From Deltaproteobacteria bacterium (GTDB lineage: Bacteria; Desulfobacterota; DSM-4660; Desulfatiglandales; HGW-15): a stretch of 64,000 nt of DNA. Below, one piece after another: positions 8,875 through 18,082 of the stretch (the first letter of the stretch is position 1; every line of letters starts with the position of its first letter). The DNA is taken from the NCBI GenBank assembly GCA_016932235.1, contig JAFGDF010000355.1, positions 1 to 64,000 on the forward strand, given 5' to 3'. The position numbers and the translations under genes are program-made. The notes below the pieces were generated by a model. That model saw nothing but the letters and a program-made list of their open reading frames with translations. It made no database searches and had not been told where the DNA came from.

Positions 8875-10911
8875 CTAAGAAGATGTATGCTGAGAAGGAT
8901 TTACAGCAATCGGATCCTGCGGTTTTCTGTCGAGTTCGGTTCGGATAGCAATACCTATCTTTTCCATCAGATAGGGCTTACTGACATAGGATCCGGCTCC
9001 GAGTTTCTGAACCTTTTTGACTCGGTCTGTTTCGGAAAAACCACTGGCGATAATGGCCTTCTGGCCAGGGCGTATTTTTATCGCCTCTCGATATGTGTCG
9101 AGACCATCCATCCCTTTTCCTAGAATCATATCCAGGATAATAAGATCCACGGGATGTTCCCGTAGATATTCCAGCGCTTCTTCTCCGCTGGCGACGGCGG
9201 CGACATTATAACCAAGATTCTTCAGCATAGCTGAAGTGGTTTCCCTCTGGAGTTCGACGTCGTCGACAATAAGGATGGACTCACCTTGGCCCGAATAGAA
9301 GGACTTGGGGAGCGAACCGGCCTGCATGATCTTTCCCCTGTCGCCGGCTGGAAAATAGAGTTCAAAGGTTGTGTTCTTCTCTTGATTGCTCTGAACACGT
9401 ATGTAACCTCGGTGGTCCTGGACCATTCCCCAGACAACAGAGAGTCCGAGCCCGGATCCACTTCGGCCAAGAACCTTTTTTGTAAAGAAGGGATCGAAGA
9501 TTCGCGGGAGATCTTCGGCTGCGATGCCGTTGCCGGTATCCGAAACGATCAACTTTACGTATTCACCCTCCGGAATATCATCGGTTTTTGTGGAAGCGGT
9601 TATGCTGCTTGTCTCGGTACGGATCGCAAATGTGCCCCCTGATGGCATGGCTTCATATGCATTAATGGCCAGATTCATGACTGTTTTTGAAAGATGTACG
9701 GCAGAGCCCATCATGTTGGGTAGGCATGGTTCCAGCCGTATATCTTCCTCGACTTTAGGATGTTCCAGTTTGAGGTTTTTGTGAAGCGGGCTATTGAGGT
9801 ATTCGGTAACGACTTCATTGAGGTTAACCGTCTCCATGACTCCCATGCCTCTGCGGGACAGCATAAGCAGATCCTGGACCACCCCTGCAGCCTGTTCGCC
9901 CGACTTCTTTATGGTAAGCAAGGGTTTTCGCAGAAGGCTCTCTTCAGGGATCTGTGTCAGCAGAAGGTCGGGGTAGCTGACGATGCCGGAGAGGGTGTTG
10001 TTCAGATCATGAGCCACGCCGCCGGCCAGCAGACCGATGGCTTCCATCTTTTGGGCCTGGTGAAGCCGCTCACTGAGATGCCGCTGTTCCTCTTCAGCGA
10101 TTTTTCGTCTTTCGATTTCTCTTTGCAGGCTTTGTACTAAACCCTGAAGTTCTTTGTTCCTGCTGTGAAGCTGAAGATCAAGCCTTCGGTTGCGAGCCGA
10201 ACTCCATAGGGCAGTCAAAGCGAGCGCCACACCTAAAATTGTCGCCACCGTCATGAGGATGAAAAGGAACCGGATCTGCTGGGCCGCATTGGTGGCCTGA
10301 AGGATTTCGGGCAGAGGCGTGGACATGCCGATGCTCCATGTATGGGGACCGAGACGGACAGGGGTCCAGGCTGCGATTTCTTTCCCCTTGTCAGGGAGCC
10401 AGATGTACCATCCCACACCCTCCCTGGCCATCATCACGTCCTCGGTCATAGCCTCATAGTGACTTGCTCCCTTCTCCACTTGTATGGAAAAGATCTGAGC
10501 CATGCTCTTTCCCCTGTATTCGTCCGGAAAATCGGAGCTTAAATCAAAGACGACATGATCCGGCGCATAGATCCAGGCGTCTCCATTTTTAAGGAGACGG
10601 ACGGGTTCCACAAGTCGTTTGAAGATGGCCTGTTCGATTTCTTGCAGGCTTTTCCCTTCTCGGGACAGGTCATCCGCAACGTAATTTGCGCTCCTGGCGA
10701 CGGCTCGAACGATCTCCAGTTGCGTTTCCTGATAGGACGAGATCACGGCCTTTTCGAGCGTGTTTTTGTACTGGACGGACACATACCACCCCGCGGCGAT
10801 TACCAGAACGACCGCAAAGGGAAAGGCCCTTTCGAGGATTTGAAGAATCGGCCTGGAGCTGAAGAGGTCCTTTACAGGGTCGCCATTGATCATATGGGAA
10901 TTGTCTGTCAT
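8875..10911 (-). CDS. Membrane-bound hybrid sensor histidine kinase with Cache sensor and C-terminal receiver
   Basis: A 678-residue signalling protein. Transmembrane helices near residues 30-48 and 212-236 flank an extracytoplasmic Cache-like sensor (about 50-205). A coiled coil (245-290) leads to the HisKA phosphoacceptor His301 in GGVAHDLNN, then HATPase motifs NLAINAYEA (413-421), SDTGNG (457-462) and GSGLGL (485-490). A receiver domain follows, with DD at 550-551, phosphoacceptor Asp594 and Lys645 in SKP. No separate response regulator with a DNA-binding output is adjacent, so its target is unknown. It may sense a small organic ligand for the surrounding catabolic genes, but this rests only on location. 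Confidence 0.92.
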   Translation of the reverse strand: MTDNSHMINGDPVKDLFSSRPILQILERAFPFAVVLVIAAGWYVSVQYKNTLEKAVISSYQETQLEIVRAVARSANYVADDLSREGKSLQEIEQAIFKRLVEPVRLLKNGDAWIYAPDHVVFDLSSDFPDEYRGKSMAQIFSIQVEKGASHYEAMTEDVMMAREGVGWYIWLPDKGKEIAAWTPVRLGPHTWSIGMSTPLPEILQATNAAQQIRFLFILMTVATILGVALALTALWSSARNRRLDLQLHSRNKELQGLVQSLQREIERRKIAEEEQRHLSERLHQAQKMEAIGLLAGGVAHDLNNTLSGIVSYPDLLLTQIPEESLLRKPLLTIKKSGEQAAGVVQDLLMLSRRGMGVMETVNLNEVVTEYLNSPLHKNLKLEHPKVEEDIRLEPCLPNMMGSAVHLSKTVMNLAINAYEAMPSGGTFAIRTETSSITASTKTDDIPEGEYVKLIVSDTGNGIAAEDLPRIFDPFFTKKVLGRSGSGLGLSVVWGMVQDHRGYIRVQSNQEKNTTFELYFPAGDRGKIMQAGSLPKSFYSGQGESILIVDDVELQRETTSAMLKNLGYNVAAVASGEEALEYLREHPVDLIILDMILGKGMDGLDTYREAIKIRPGQKAIIASGFSETDRVKKVQKLGAGSYVSKPYLMEKIGIAIRTELDRKPQDPIAVNPSQHTSS

Positions 10912-11044
10912 GGTGCGATTCCTTGCGGCTGCATTTCTTCGAGATGTTTGGTTGATTTGAGTGGGTAAGAATGCCTTTTTATGAACGGAGCATAGAGAAT
11001 TTATCGTTTTATGTCAATCTGAATTTGGTCGGAGGTGCATGGAT

Positions 11045-11079
11045 TTTCATGTATTATTGTGGCCCGTAGGGCCATGAAT
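11045..11079. repeat. Hairpin: TGGCCC-GTA-GGGCCA within TTCAT/ATGAA
   Basis: TGGCCC (11060-11065) and GGGCCA (11069-11074) pair around GTA, with flanking TTCAT and ATGAA adding an outer stem. A related but degenerate string (TTTTCATGCATTGTGG followed by GGGCCATGAGTATT) occurs near 43902-43945. It lies just beyond the stop codon of the CoA-transferase gene ending at 11082 and may act as a factor-independent end signal, although no clear U-run follows. Confidence 0.4.
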
Positions 11080-11081
11080 GT

Positions 11082-12302
11082 TTAGTAAATAACCTCTCTC
11101 TTAATATATGACTGTATTTCTTCTGGATTCAAACCGAGTAGATTCTTATATACATAGTCATTATCCTCCCCAAGAAGAGGAGGGGGTCTCAGGGTTTTTA
11201 CTCGTCTGCCGTTAAATAATACCGGATAAGTATCGGTTTTCGTCGCACCCAGTGACGGGTGCTCGATGTCAATAAAAAAATTTCTCGATTTAAGCTGTGG
11301 ATCGTCTGCGAGATCCTTGGCATCCTGTACAATACCTGCCGGTACTTTGGCTCCCTGCAAACGTTTGACGACCTCCTCTGCGCGTAAAGATTTTGTCCAT
11401 TCCTGGATCATTTGATCAAGTGCCAGATTATTATCCAACCGCTTTTCCATGGAAGAGAACCTTTCTTCATTTGTCCATGTTGGATTTCCGAGGACATCGC
11501 AAAGCGCTCTCCATTCTGATTCACTGAAGACTGCTATAACGCAGAATTCATTTTCCCCAGAGCATTTATAACAGCCATGCGGCGCGGCCGTCACGTAACA
11601 GGGGCTGTTTCCTGAGGGTGCTACTAGATTGCAGTGAGCGAACTCATCAATCACTGCGGGACCGATGACAGAAGACATCGCTTCATATTCTGAAAGATCA
11701 ATATACAATCCCTTTCCTGTTTTTTCCCTGTATTCCAGTGCGCTTAAAATGGAAAAAACACCATAAAGCCCAGCAATAATATCAGAATAGGCGAATCCGG
11801 GACCAGAAGGTGAACCTTCACAAAATGAAGTGAGATAAGTCATTCCGCTGAGTGAATGTATTGTTGGGGCAAATGCCACGAGATCTTTCCAGGGGCCGGT
11901 ATGACCTGCGGCTGACATACTCAACATGATGATGTCGCTTTTTATTTCTTTGAGCCTATCATATTCAATGTCCCAGTTTTTCATAACTCGGGGCGAATAA
12001 TTTTCTATTACTATATCGCTTATCTTTAAAATCTCTGTAAAAAGATCCCTGGCTTCAGGCATCTCCATATTCAGAGTGATACTCAGCTTGCCCCTATTCC
12101 AGGCTTTAAAGTATGCATTCCCGTTTGATTCCGCTCCTCTTGCTGTTCTTTTCGACTGGATCTTGATAACTTCCGCTCCGAAATCAGCTAGAACCCTTGT
12201 ACTGTAGGGACCGGCTAAGACACGCGTAAAATCAAGTATTCTGATGCCCCTTAAAGCGTTTGCAAATATAGAAGCCGATTCAGACATTCTTTTTGACACC
12301 AT
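11082..12302 (-). CDS. Family III (CaiB/BaiF) CoA-transferase, second of a tandem pair
   Basis: A 406-residue enzyme that moves CoA between an acyl-CoA donor and a free carboxylic acid. The N-terminal LRGIRILDFTRVLAGPYSTRVLAD is the family signature. The catalytic Asp is in the AYSDIIAGLYG motif near residue 178, where formyl-CoA transferase has Asp169. The stop of the upstream paralogue and this ATG overlap or abut (TAAATG), so the two are translationally coupled and may form a heteromer, as seen with paired CaiB-type subunits in anaerobic aromatic pathways (BbsEF). A second possible start is the Met at 12287. The acid substrate is unknown. Confidence 0.9.
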   Translation of the reverse strand: MVSKRMSESASIFANALRGIRILDFTRVLAGPYSTRVLADFGAEVIKIQSKRTARGAESNGNAYFKAWNRGKLSITLNMEMPEARDLFTEILKISDIVIENYSPRVMKNWDIEYDRLKEIKSDIIMLSMSAAGHTGPWKDLVAFAPTIHSLSGMTYLTSFCEGSPSGPGFAYSDIIAGLYGVFSILSALEYREKTGKGLYIDLSEYEAMSSVIGPAVIDEFAHCNLVAPSGNSPCYVTAAPHGCYKCSGENEFCVIAVFSESEWRALCDVLGNPTWTNEERFSSMEKRLDNNLALDQMIQEWTKSLRAEEVVKRLQGAKVPAGIVQDAKDLADDPQLKSRNFFIDIEHPSLGATKTDTYPVLFNGRRVKTLRPPPLLGEDNDYVYKNLLGLNPEEIQSYIKREVIY

Positions 12303-13520
12303 TTAAATAATATTGTTTCTTGAAAGGATTTCCAGTTCTTCTTTTGAAATACCCAGTTCATCATGATATATTTTAAAGTTATCCCGGCCTCTTTTTGGAA
12401 CGCCACTTTGAGGCCCTGTTCTCATTCCCTTTATCGTGAAAGGAGTCCCTGGATATTGTACAGGTTTTTTAGACCCGGAATGATGAACAGGGATAAAAAA
12501 GCTCCGTGCCTTTAATTGTGGACAATTGATCAGATCACGTACCGACTGGACAGGCGCCCATGGGAAATGCATCGATTGCCCCAGAGTAAAAAGCTCATGA
12601 ACAGGATGTTTTTTTGACCAGCGTGACAATATTTCCGTTACATGACTTATATTTTTTCCACGGTAGTCTTCATCCAGCCATTTCTTATCAGTCAAATCGG
12701 CTGACATTCCTTCGTTGTCAAGCCATTCGACAAGGGTTTCCCACTGATAGAATAATGAAACTTGAATAAAGCCATCTTTACACGGCAAGATTGTAAACAT
12801 ATTGTTCCATGTAAAAGAACCCCGCCTTCCGGCGATTATTCCATCGGAGAAAAAACTCGGCATGACATGGTCAAGGGTCGCTGTCACTGATTCCTGAATA
12901 GATATATCCAGATGTGCTCCCTGACCGGTTATGCGCCGGTTACGCAAGGCAATAATGATACTAGAAGCCATGAATAATGATGAGGCAAAATAGGACTGAT
13001 CTCCGAAAAGCCTGATGGGGCCGCGGGATGGTGATCCTGAAACCGACATATGCCCTCCAAATGCTGATAAGACTATGTCGCACGGCGAATAGTCTTTCCT
13101 TGGACCGGTTTGTCCGAAACCTGTAATGGATGCCATAATCAGTCCGGGGTTAACCTGTTTAAGACTGTTAAAATCCAGCCTGTTTTTGCCAAGGTATCCT
13201 ACTGGGAAACTTTCAATAACGACATCGTTTTCTTTTAAAAGCCTTAAAAAAAGCAGTCGCCCATCCGGAGTTTCTAGATTTAATGTGATTCCCAATTTAT
13301 TGTTGTTAAGATAGAAAAATAAAGGGCCATCCCGCGGGGAGAGCTGGCCCTCCGCTGGGAGAGAAAATGATCGCGTCGCATGGTCGCAGGGTTTTTCAAC
13401 TTTTATTACACGGGCACCCATGTCTGCAAGAAGCTTTGAACAGAAACTGCCTTTGGCGTCGGCAAGATCCAGGATGCTCAACCCCTTCAGCATTCCGGTT
13501 ATTTCCGTATCGTCTTCCAT
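12303..13520 (-). CDS. Family III (CaiB/BaiF) CoA-transferase, first of a tandem pair
   Basis: A 405-residue paralogue of the next gene. The family start LKGLSILDLADAKGSFCSKLLADMGARVIKVE is recognisable although less canonical than usual. NPGLIMASITGFGQTGPRKD matches the CoA-binding region, and the probable catalytic Asp is in RLFGDQSYFASS near residue 170. It precedes the second CoA-transferase with no gap. The pair may activate a dicarboxylate or cyclic acid with succinyl-CoA or similar as donor; this is inference from known BbsEF-type pairs. Upstream, 233 bases separate it from a desulforedoxin-like micro-gene on the same strand. Confidence 0.9.
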   Translation of the reverse strand: MEDDTEITGMLKGLSILDLADAKGSFCSKLLADMGARVIKVEKPCDHATRSFSLPAEGQLSPRDGPLFFYLNNNKLGITLNLETPDGRLLFLRLLKENDVVIESFPVGYLGKNRLDFNSLKQVNPGLIMASITGFGQTGPRKDYSPCDIVLSAFGGHMSVSGSPSRGPIRLFGDQSYFASSLFMASSIIIALRNRRITGQGAHLDISIQESVTATLDHVMPSFFSDGIIAGRRGSFTWNNMFTILPCKDGFIQVSLFYQWETLVEWLDNEGMSADLTDKKWLDEDYRGKNISHVTEILSRWSKKHPVHELFTLGQSMHFPWAPVQSVRDLINCPQLKARSFFIPVHHSGSKKPVQYPGTPFTIKGMRTGPQSGVPKRGRDNFKIYHDELGISKEELEILSRNNII

Positions 13521-13753
13521 ATCTGAAATGTTTTAAAAGTGAAATAGATGCATTGTGAGGATCAGTACTGGATAAGAACAGTGCCGATAGGATTCTTATT
13601 GTTTAGTGTTTATCATCTCCTTAAATCTTATCCGTTAAATTTCCAGATATGCACAGGGATACAAAGGATGTATCCCCGGCTTAACTGATTAATGAAACAT
13701 GATTTTCGTCATTTGAAAAATAGGGTTCCTAAGCACTGCTGCATAAACCTCGA

Positions 13754-13894
13754 TTAATCCGATGAGGGGAGGGGTTTAGGCTCCTGCACCTTCATCTCCT
13801 TATCACAGCAGACCGGATTTCCTTCACCGGCCTTTGTGCAAAGGACTTCCGTTCCACATTCTTCACATTGGTATCTTTTGCCTAACTGGCTCAT
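13754..13894 (-). CDS. Desulforedoxin-like small Fe(Cys)4 protein, 46 aa
   Basis: GGAGAT stands seven bases before the ATG at 13894. The 46-residue product reads MSQLGKRYQCEECGTEV followed by a CC pair and KEM. This is the Cys-x2-Cys ... Cys-Cys pattern of desulforedoxin and of the N-terminal domain of desulfoferrodoxin, which bind one iron (or zinc) with four Cys. Desulforedoxin is a 36-residue electron-transfer protein, so the length fits, with a short Pro-rich tail added. A close paralogue lies 130 bases upstream. A role as electron carrier or as a small zinc ribbon is possible; sequence alone cannot separate them. Confidence 0.75.
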   Translation of the reverse strand: MSQLGKRYQCEECGTEVLCTKAGEGNPVCCDKEMKVQEPKPLPSSD

Positions 13895-14026
13895 TATTAT
13901 CTCCTAATCTTTGGGTTAACGAAATATAACAGCAATCTCATAGACTGCTTTCATTATGAGAATGCCTTCGACTCAGACTGTCTGTCCGGGCCTTCGGCTG
14001 TTTTTCTGTGAGGCGGTCTTTCCTGG

Positions 14027-14146
14027 TTATTTTTTTATCTCCATTAGCTGGCCGCAACACTTTAGATCTCCTTTTCCCCGACGTGTCACAATTACTTCTG
14101 TTCCACATTTTTTACAAACATATCTTTTTCCTATTTCACTTGGCAT
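14027..14146 (-). CDS. Desulforedoxin-like small Fe(Cys)4 protein, 39 aa
   Basis: AAAGGAGAAGG precedes the ATG at 14146 by a good distance. The 39-residue product begins MPSEIGKRYVCKKCGTEV and ends with a DLKCCGQLMEIKK tail, giving Cys-x2-Cys ... Cys-Cys as in desulforedoxin. About half the positions match the neighbour at 13754-13894, so the two arose by tandem duplication. It lies 67 bases downstream of the acyl-CoA ligase gene and could be cotranscribed with it. Its partner protein is not known. Confidence 0.78.
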   Translation of the reverse strand: MPSEIGKRYVCKKCGTEVIVTRRGKGDLKCCGQLMEIKK

Positions 14147-14212
14147 TGTATTCCTTCTCCTTTCAATTTAATGCTATTATAATACACGCCTGTATTTTTT
14201 TCTCAATTTTTT

Positions 14213-15775
14213 TTAAACGCCTTGCCCATATTCCTTTCGCAATTCATTTCTAAGGACTTTACCCACAGCACTTCGCGGTAAGGCGTCAACAAAGATCACA
14301 GACTTTGGTCGCTTAAAACCGGCCAGCTTCGGCCGGCAGTACTCAATGATTTCTCTTTCAGTTGTCCGGGAGCCCTTTTTAAGGACCACTATCGCTCTCG
14401 GCTCCTGTCCCCATTCAGGGTCAGGGACGCCGATAACCACTGCCTCCTCTATATCGGGATGCAAGTCCAGCACGCTCTCCACCTCTGACGGGGATATATT
14501 TTCACCTCCCCGGATGATGATGTCATCGCTGCGGCCAGCAAGAAACATATACCCATCTTCATCCATATACCCCCTGTCGGATGTCCGCAGCCATCCATCC
14601 TTGGTCATGACCTGTGCGGTTTTTTGTTCATCTTTCCAGTAACCGGACATGACACGGGGTCCACGGACCAGAATTTCACCGACCTGATTGGGCCCTAAAA
14701 TATCTTCATTTTCGTCTACTATTTTAACCTCGACATCAGACAGAGGTTTGCCTATGGATGAAGCCAGTCGCTTAAGTTTTTTGTTTATCTCCTCTTCAGA
14801 CCCCATGAGCACATGATCTTCAGGCCCTAAAAAGGCTATGGTGGATGCCGTCTCTGTCTGTCCAAAGGCATTGATAAAATGCACCCAGGGCATGAGTTCA
14901 ATGGCTTTCTTAATAACTGGTAAAGGCATGGGAGCCGCGCCATAGGTGACGATTTGAAGGCTGGTCAGATCATAAGTGCCAAATTCCGGATTATCCACAA
15001 TGCGTTTAAGCATGGTCGGCACCAGCATGGCCCTTGTTGCTTTTTCTCTTTGGACCGCTTTCATCCATTCCTTGACCTCGAATTGACGCATTACTACCAG
15101 CGTACGGCCACCGTAAACCCCTGCCAGCATGGCCTGTATTCCGGCCACATGATACATGGGCACGGTCAGGAGATTGCGCTCTTCAATTTCCGGGTTGGCA
15201 GGCTCCACATTATTCAGCATGTAGGTCACGAAGCCGCTGTGCTTTAAGGCGACCCCCTTGGGCCTTCCTGTTGTACCCGCTGTGTACATCAATATCGTCA
15301 CGTCATCGTCATCTATTTCAACCACAGGATCATCAGATGCTGACGAGTCCATGAGATTTTCATAGCTGATATAATCTTTTCGAGCCGGACCCAAACTGAT
15401 GCATTGCAGTACTGATGGTGTTTCCGATAATAGATCGTCAATCACCTCCATATACATTTCTCCAACGAAAAGCAGACTGGCCTCCGCATTTGATATCATA
15501 TAGGACAACTCAAAAGACTTGGCCCGGAAATTCAACGGCACGAAAATCACACCCAACTTGGCGCAGGCGAAATAAGTTTCTATATATTGATTACAGTTCA
15601 CATCAAGAAAACCGACGACATCCCCTTTTTTAATCCCCAAAGATTTTAACCCGTTAGCCAATCGGTTAACGCGATCATTGACTTTTTCAAAAGAAAACCG
15701 CTTACCTTCGAACAGAATCAGATCCCTATCGGGACATATAGCACAGGCAATATTCAAGAAATCCGTCGTGTTCAT
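14213..15775 (-). CDS. AMP-forming acyl-CoA ligase (ANL superfamily)
   Basis: A 520-residue enzyme that activates a carboxylic acid to its CoA thioester with ATP via an acyl-adenylate. The P-loop-like motif is MYTAGTTGRPKG (about 172-183), the A5 region NAFGQTETAS, the hinge TSDRGYMDEDGYMFLAGRSDD, and the A10 lysine is in SAVGKVLRNEL near the C terminus. Length and motifs fit fatty-acid, cyclohexanecarboxylate or aryl-acid ligases; the binding pocket does not reveal the substrate. It follows the CoA-transferase subunit genes by 32 bases and probably belongs to the transcript that starts upstream of 18853. Confidence 0.92.
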   Translation of the reverse strand: MNTTDFLNIACAICPDRDLILFEGKRFSFEKVNDRVNRLANGLKSLGIKKGDVVGFLDVNCNQYIETYFACAKLGVIFVPLNFRAKSFELSYMISNAEASLLFVGEMYMEVIDDLLSETPSVLQCISLGPARKDYISYENLMDSSASDDPVVEIDDDDVTILMYTAGTTGRPKGVALKHSGFVTYMLNNVEPANPEIEERNLLTVPMYHVAGIQAMLAGVYGGRTLVVMRQFEVKEWMKAVQREKATRAMLVPTMLKRIVDNPEFGTYDLTSLQIVTYGAAPMPLPVIKKAIELMPWVHFINAFGQTETASTIAFLGPEDHVLMGSEEEINKKLKRLASSIGKPLSDVEVKIVDENEDILGPNQVGEILVRGPRVMSGYWKDEQKTAQVMTKDGWLRTSDRGYMDEDGYMFLAGRSDDIIIRGGENISPSEVESVLDLHPDIEEAVVIGVPDPEWGQEPRAIVVLKKGSRTTEREIIEYCRPKLAGFKRPKSVIFVDALPRSAVGKVLRNELRKEYGQGV

Positions 15776-15807
15776 TGATGTGTCATCCTTTCAGTTTTCT
15801 CGGGCAT

Positions 15808-16485
15808 CTATAGTTCTATCTCTTTTAAATCAGATGCAAGAATCAGTTTTGGTTCGGTAATACCTTGAATCTGGTCAGGCTCCATGCCGGGATAAATTTC
15901 CCTGAGCACCAGTCCCTCTGGTGTTACTTTAATAACCGCCAGATCGGTAAAAATCATACTGACCTTCCGCACTGCTGTGGCAGGGTATCTCAACTGATTT
16001 ACAATTTTCGGCTCGCCGGTTCGAGTCGTGTGCTCCATGGCCAGAAAAAGATGCTTTGCACCGACTGCCAGATCCATGGAACCGCCAATATTTCCCACGC
16101 CGTCAAGGGCTCTGTCAGGGTTATACCACGAGGCAAAATCACCGTTTGAGTTGACTTGATAAGCACCCATAACAGTCACATCAACATGTCCGCCTCGAAT
16201 CATTGCAAATGATTCACATATATCAAAATATACTGAACCAGGCACCTCTGTCACTGGCTGGCAGCTGGCATTAATGAGATCCTGATCAATTTCCTCACCT
16301 TCTGCCAGGCCTCCGCTCTTCAGCATGCCTATCTCGGATTGCAATATAACATCTCTACCTTCCATCCAGTTACTTACAAGGGTAGGGATACCTATACCCA
16401 GATTAACATAGGAATTATCAGGAATCTCTTTGCTAACCCTCAGTGCTATGATCTCTCGGGGAAGACCTTCATATATGGACACCAT
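15808..16485 (-). CDS. Two-subunit CoA-transferase, beta subunit
   Basis: A family I CoA-transferase (ScoB/AtoA/CatJ type) beta subunit. The ATG at 16485 follows AAAGGAGG with ideal spacing, giving 225 residues; an in-frame ATG 15 bases upstream lies inside the ribosome-binding region. NLGIGIPTLV (28-37) binds CoA. Glu51 in LQSEIGML is the conserved catalytic glutamate that forms the glutamyl-CoA intermediate, so this is a real transferase and not a Glu-less ring-cleaving homologue such as IpdB. SFAMIRGGHVDVTVMGA and MEHTTR are also typical. Its partner alpha subunit ends just upstream. The acid pair exchanged is unknown; 3-oxoacid or glutaconate-like acids are likely. Confidence 0.92.
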   Translation of the reverse strand: MVSIYEGLPREIIALRVSKEIPDNSYVNLGIGIPTLVSNWMEGRDVILQSEIGMLKSGGLAEGEEIDQDLINASCQPVTEVPGSVYFDICESFAMIRGGHVDVTVMGAYQVNSNGDFASWYNPDRALDGVGNIGGSMDLAVGAKHLFLAMEHTTRTGEPKIVNQLRYPATAVRKVSMIFTDLAVIKVTPEGLVLREIYPGMEPDQIQGITEPKLILASDLKEIEL

Positions 16486-16496
16486 CGTCCTCCTTT

Positions 16497-17237
16497 TCAA
16501 AGATTTGTAATATCATAAATAATTTTGGGCACTTTGACCACCCGTTGGACAAAAATCCCCGGGGTATGAACAGAATCGGGATCAAGATCACCTGTTTCGA
16601 CAAGATTCTCCACCTCGGCGATGGTCACCCGGGCAGCCATGGCCATGACATGGTTAAAGTTTCGAGCGGTCTTTCGATATCTAAGATTACCATCACTGTC
16701 ACCGGCAAAGGCGTGCACAAAAGCAAAATCAGGTTTCAGGGCATATTCAAGCACACACGTCTCTCCATCGATCTCTCTGACATCTTTTTTCTTCCTGTGA
16801 GCTTTAATATTTGACAACAAGCTCTCTTCGACCATAGAGCCAGCGCCAGTGGGAACATAAAAAGCAGGAATTCCCGCGCCGGCTGCCCGGTATTTTTCAC
16901 TTAGGGTACCCATGGGATAGACCTCAAATTCTATTTCGCAGGCCCTGATCTTCTGCTCAAAAGGGTGTTGAGCTCCTTTGCTGGCGGATCTGAACAAACC
17001 ATATGAATCGATAACCTTTTTAATCTGCCTGTTTGCAACAAGGGCATTGAGCTCATTTAATGCCCCTAACAGGGGACCTGAGCCGCAGGCAAGTGTGAGG
17101 TCTTTAACACCTTTTTTTATAAGCGTTTTGATCAATACCCTTGGGACACCGGCAGCAAAAAACCCGCCAATGGCTATAGTGGCACCATCTTGAATATCCG
17201 ACAGGGCATCTTCTATCTTGTCAACAACTTTATTCAT
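16497..17237 (-). CDS. Two-subunit CoA-transferase, alpha subunit
   Basis: The 246-residue alpha subunit of the same family I CoA-transferase. The coenzyme-binding motif GGFFAAGVP (24-32) and VYPMGTLSEKYRAAGAGIPAFYVPTG are typical. The gene ends eleven bases before the start of the beta subunit, whose Shine-Dalgarno sequence overlaps this stop region. It lies 37 bases downstream of a crotonase gene. Together the two subunits should transfer CoA from an abundant acyl-CoA to a pathway acid, or recycle CoA from a pathway thioester. Confidence 0.92.
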   Translation of the reverse strand: MNKVVDKIEDALSDIQDGATIAIGGFFAAGVPRVLIKTLIKKGVKDLTLACGSGPLLGALNELNALVANRQIKKVIDSYGLFRSASKGAQHPFEQKIRACEIEFEVYPMGTLSEKYRAAGAGIPAFYVPTGAGSMVEESLLSNIKAHRKKKDVREIDGETCVLEYALKPDFAFVHAFAGDSDGNLRYRKTARNFNHVMAMAARVTIAEVENLVETGDLDPDSVHTPGIFVQRVVKVPKIIYDITNL

Positions 17238-17274
17238 ACTATAATGCCTTTCTTCTTACTAAAAATCCGATTTT

Positions 17275-18006
17275 TCATTTGATTCTCATGCCCCTGAGTT
17301 TCATGGATAACTCTTTTTCTAAATTTAAACCTTGAACCAGGGTCATATCCATTCCTCTGACAATAGCCTGCTTGGCCATCTGTACCGCTGCTGGGTCATG
17401 AGATGCGATCTTCTCGGCAAGGATTTCAGCGTGTTCCATCAATTTATCCCTTTTAACAATCCTGTTGATCAAACGGAACGCCTGTGCTTCCTCTGAATCT
17501 ATCCATTTATTTGACAGAAGCATCTCCATCGCCTTTGATTGTCCAATGGCTCGAGGAAGAGTTTGAGTGCCACCTGCGGCAGGGATAATGCCAAGCCCTA
17601 CCTCTGGTAACCCGAACTTAGCATCATCAGAGGCAATACGGATATCGCAACAAAGGGCCATTTCTAATCCTGAACCCAGGACGAAGCCATAAACCGCGGC
17701 TATAGTCGGTTGTGGCAAGCTCAGGAAGAGACTCCATAGATCCCGTCGAAATCTTACACGACGTGCTTTAACCGGCGGGGGTGCTGTAAGGAATTCGCTC
17801 AGATCAGCTCCCGCGCAGAATGCCTTTTCGCCTTTTCCGCTTAAAATAACAACTCGTATCTCGTTATCCATTTTTATTGCACAAAGAATTTCAAATAGAT
17901 CGTCCCTCATTTTGATGTTAAAGGCATTCAATTCACGTGGTCGATTTAGGATCACACGTGCTATATGGCCCGTCTTTTCGAATATCACAGTATCAAAACC
18001 TGACAA
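17275..18006 (-). CDS. Enoyl-CoA hydratase with both catalytic glutamates
   Basis: A 243-residue crotonase that should add water to a 2,3-enoyl-CoA. The oxyanion-hole segment KAFCAGADLSEF (61-72) is conserved. Both catalytic acids are present, Glu115 in GSGLEMAL and Glu135 in FGLPEVGLG, matching crotonase Glu144 and Glu164 with the same 20-residue spacing. Of the five crotonase-fold proteins here this is the only canonical hydratase. It sits between another crotonase and the two-subunit CoA-transferase on the minus strand, 76 bases after the former, and is probably in one operon with them. Confidence 0.92.
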   Translation of the reverse strand: MSGFDTVIFEKTGHIARVILNRPRELNAFNIKMRDDLFEILCAIKMDNEIRVVILSGKGEKAFCAGADLSEFLTAPPPVKARRVRFRRDLWSLFLSLPQPTIAAVYGFVLGSGLEMALCCDIRIASDDAKFGLPEVGLGIIPAAGGTQTLPRAIGQSKAMEMLLSNKWIDSEEAQAFRLINRIVKRDKLMEHAEILAEKIASHDPAAVQMAKQAIVRGMDMTLVQGLNLEKELSMKLRGMRIK

Positions 18007-18082
18007 AGTTACCTCCCAGGCAGTCTGCAGGATCTTTCTCCACAGACAGTCAAAAAAATCATACGAGGTTATAGGCGATATG

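Noticed and set aside
15808..17237. IpdAB-type ring-cleaving hydrolase instead of a CoA-transferase
   Set aside because: The beta subunit keeps the catalytic Glu (Glu51 in SEIG) that defines real CoA-transferases.
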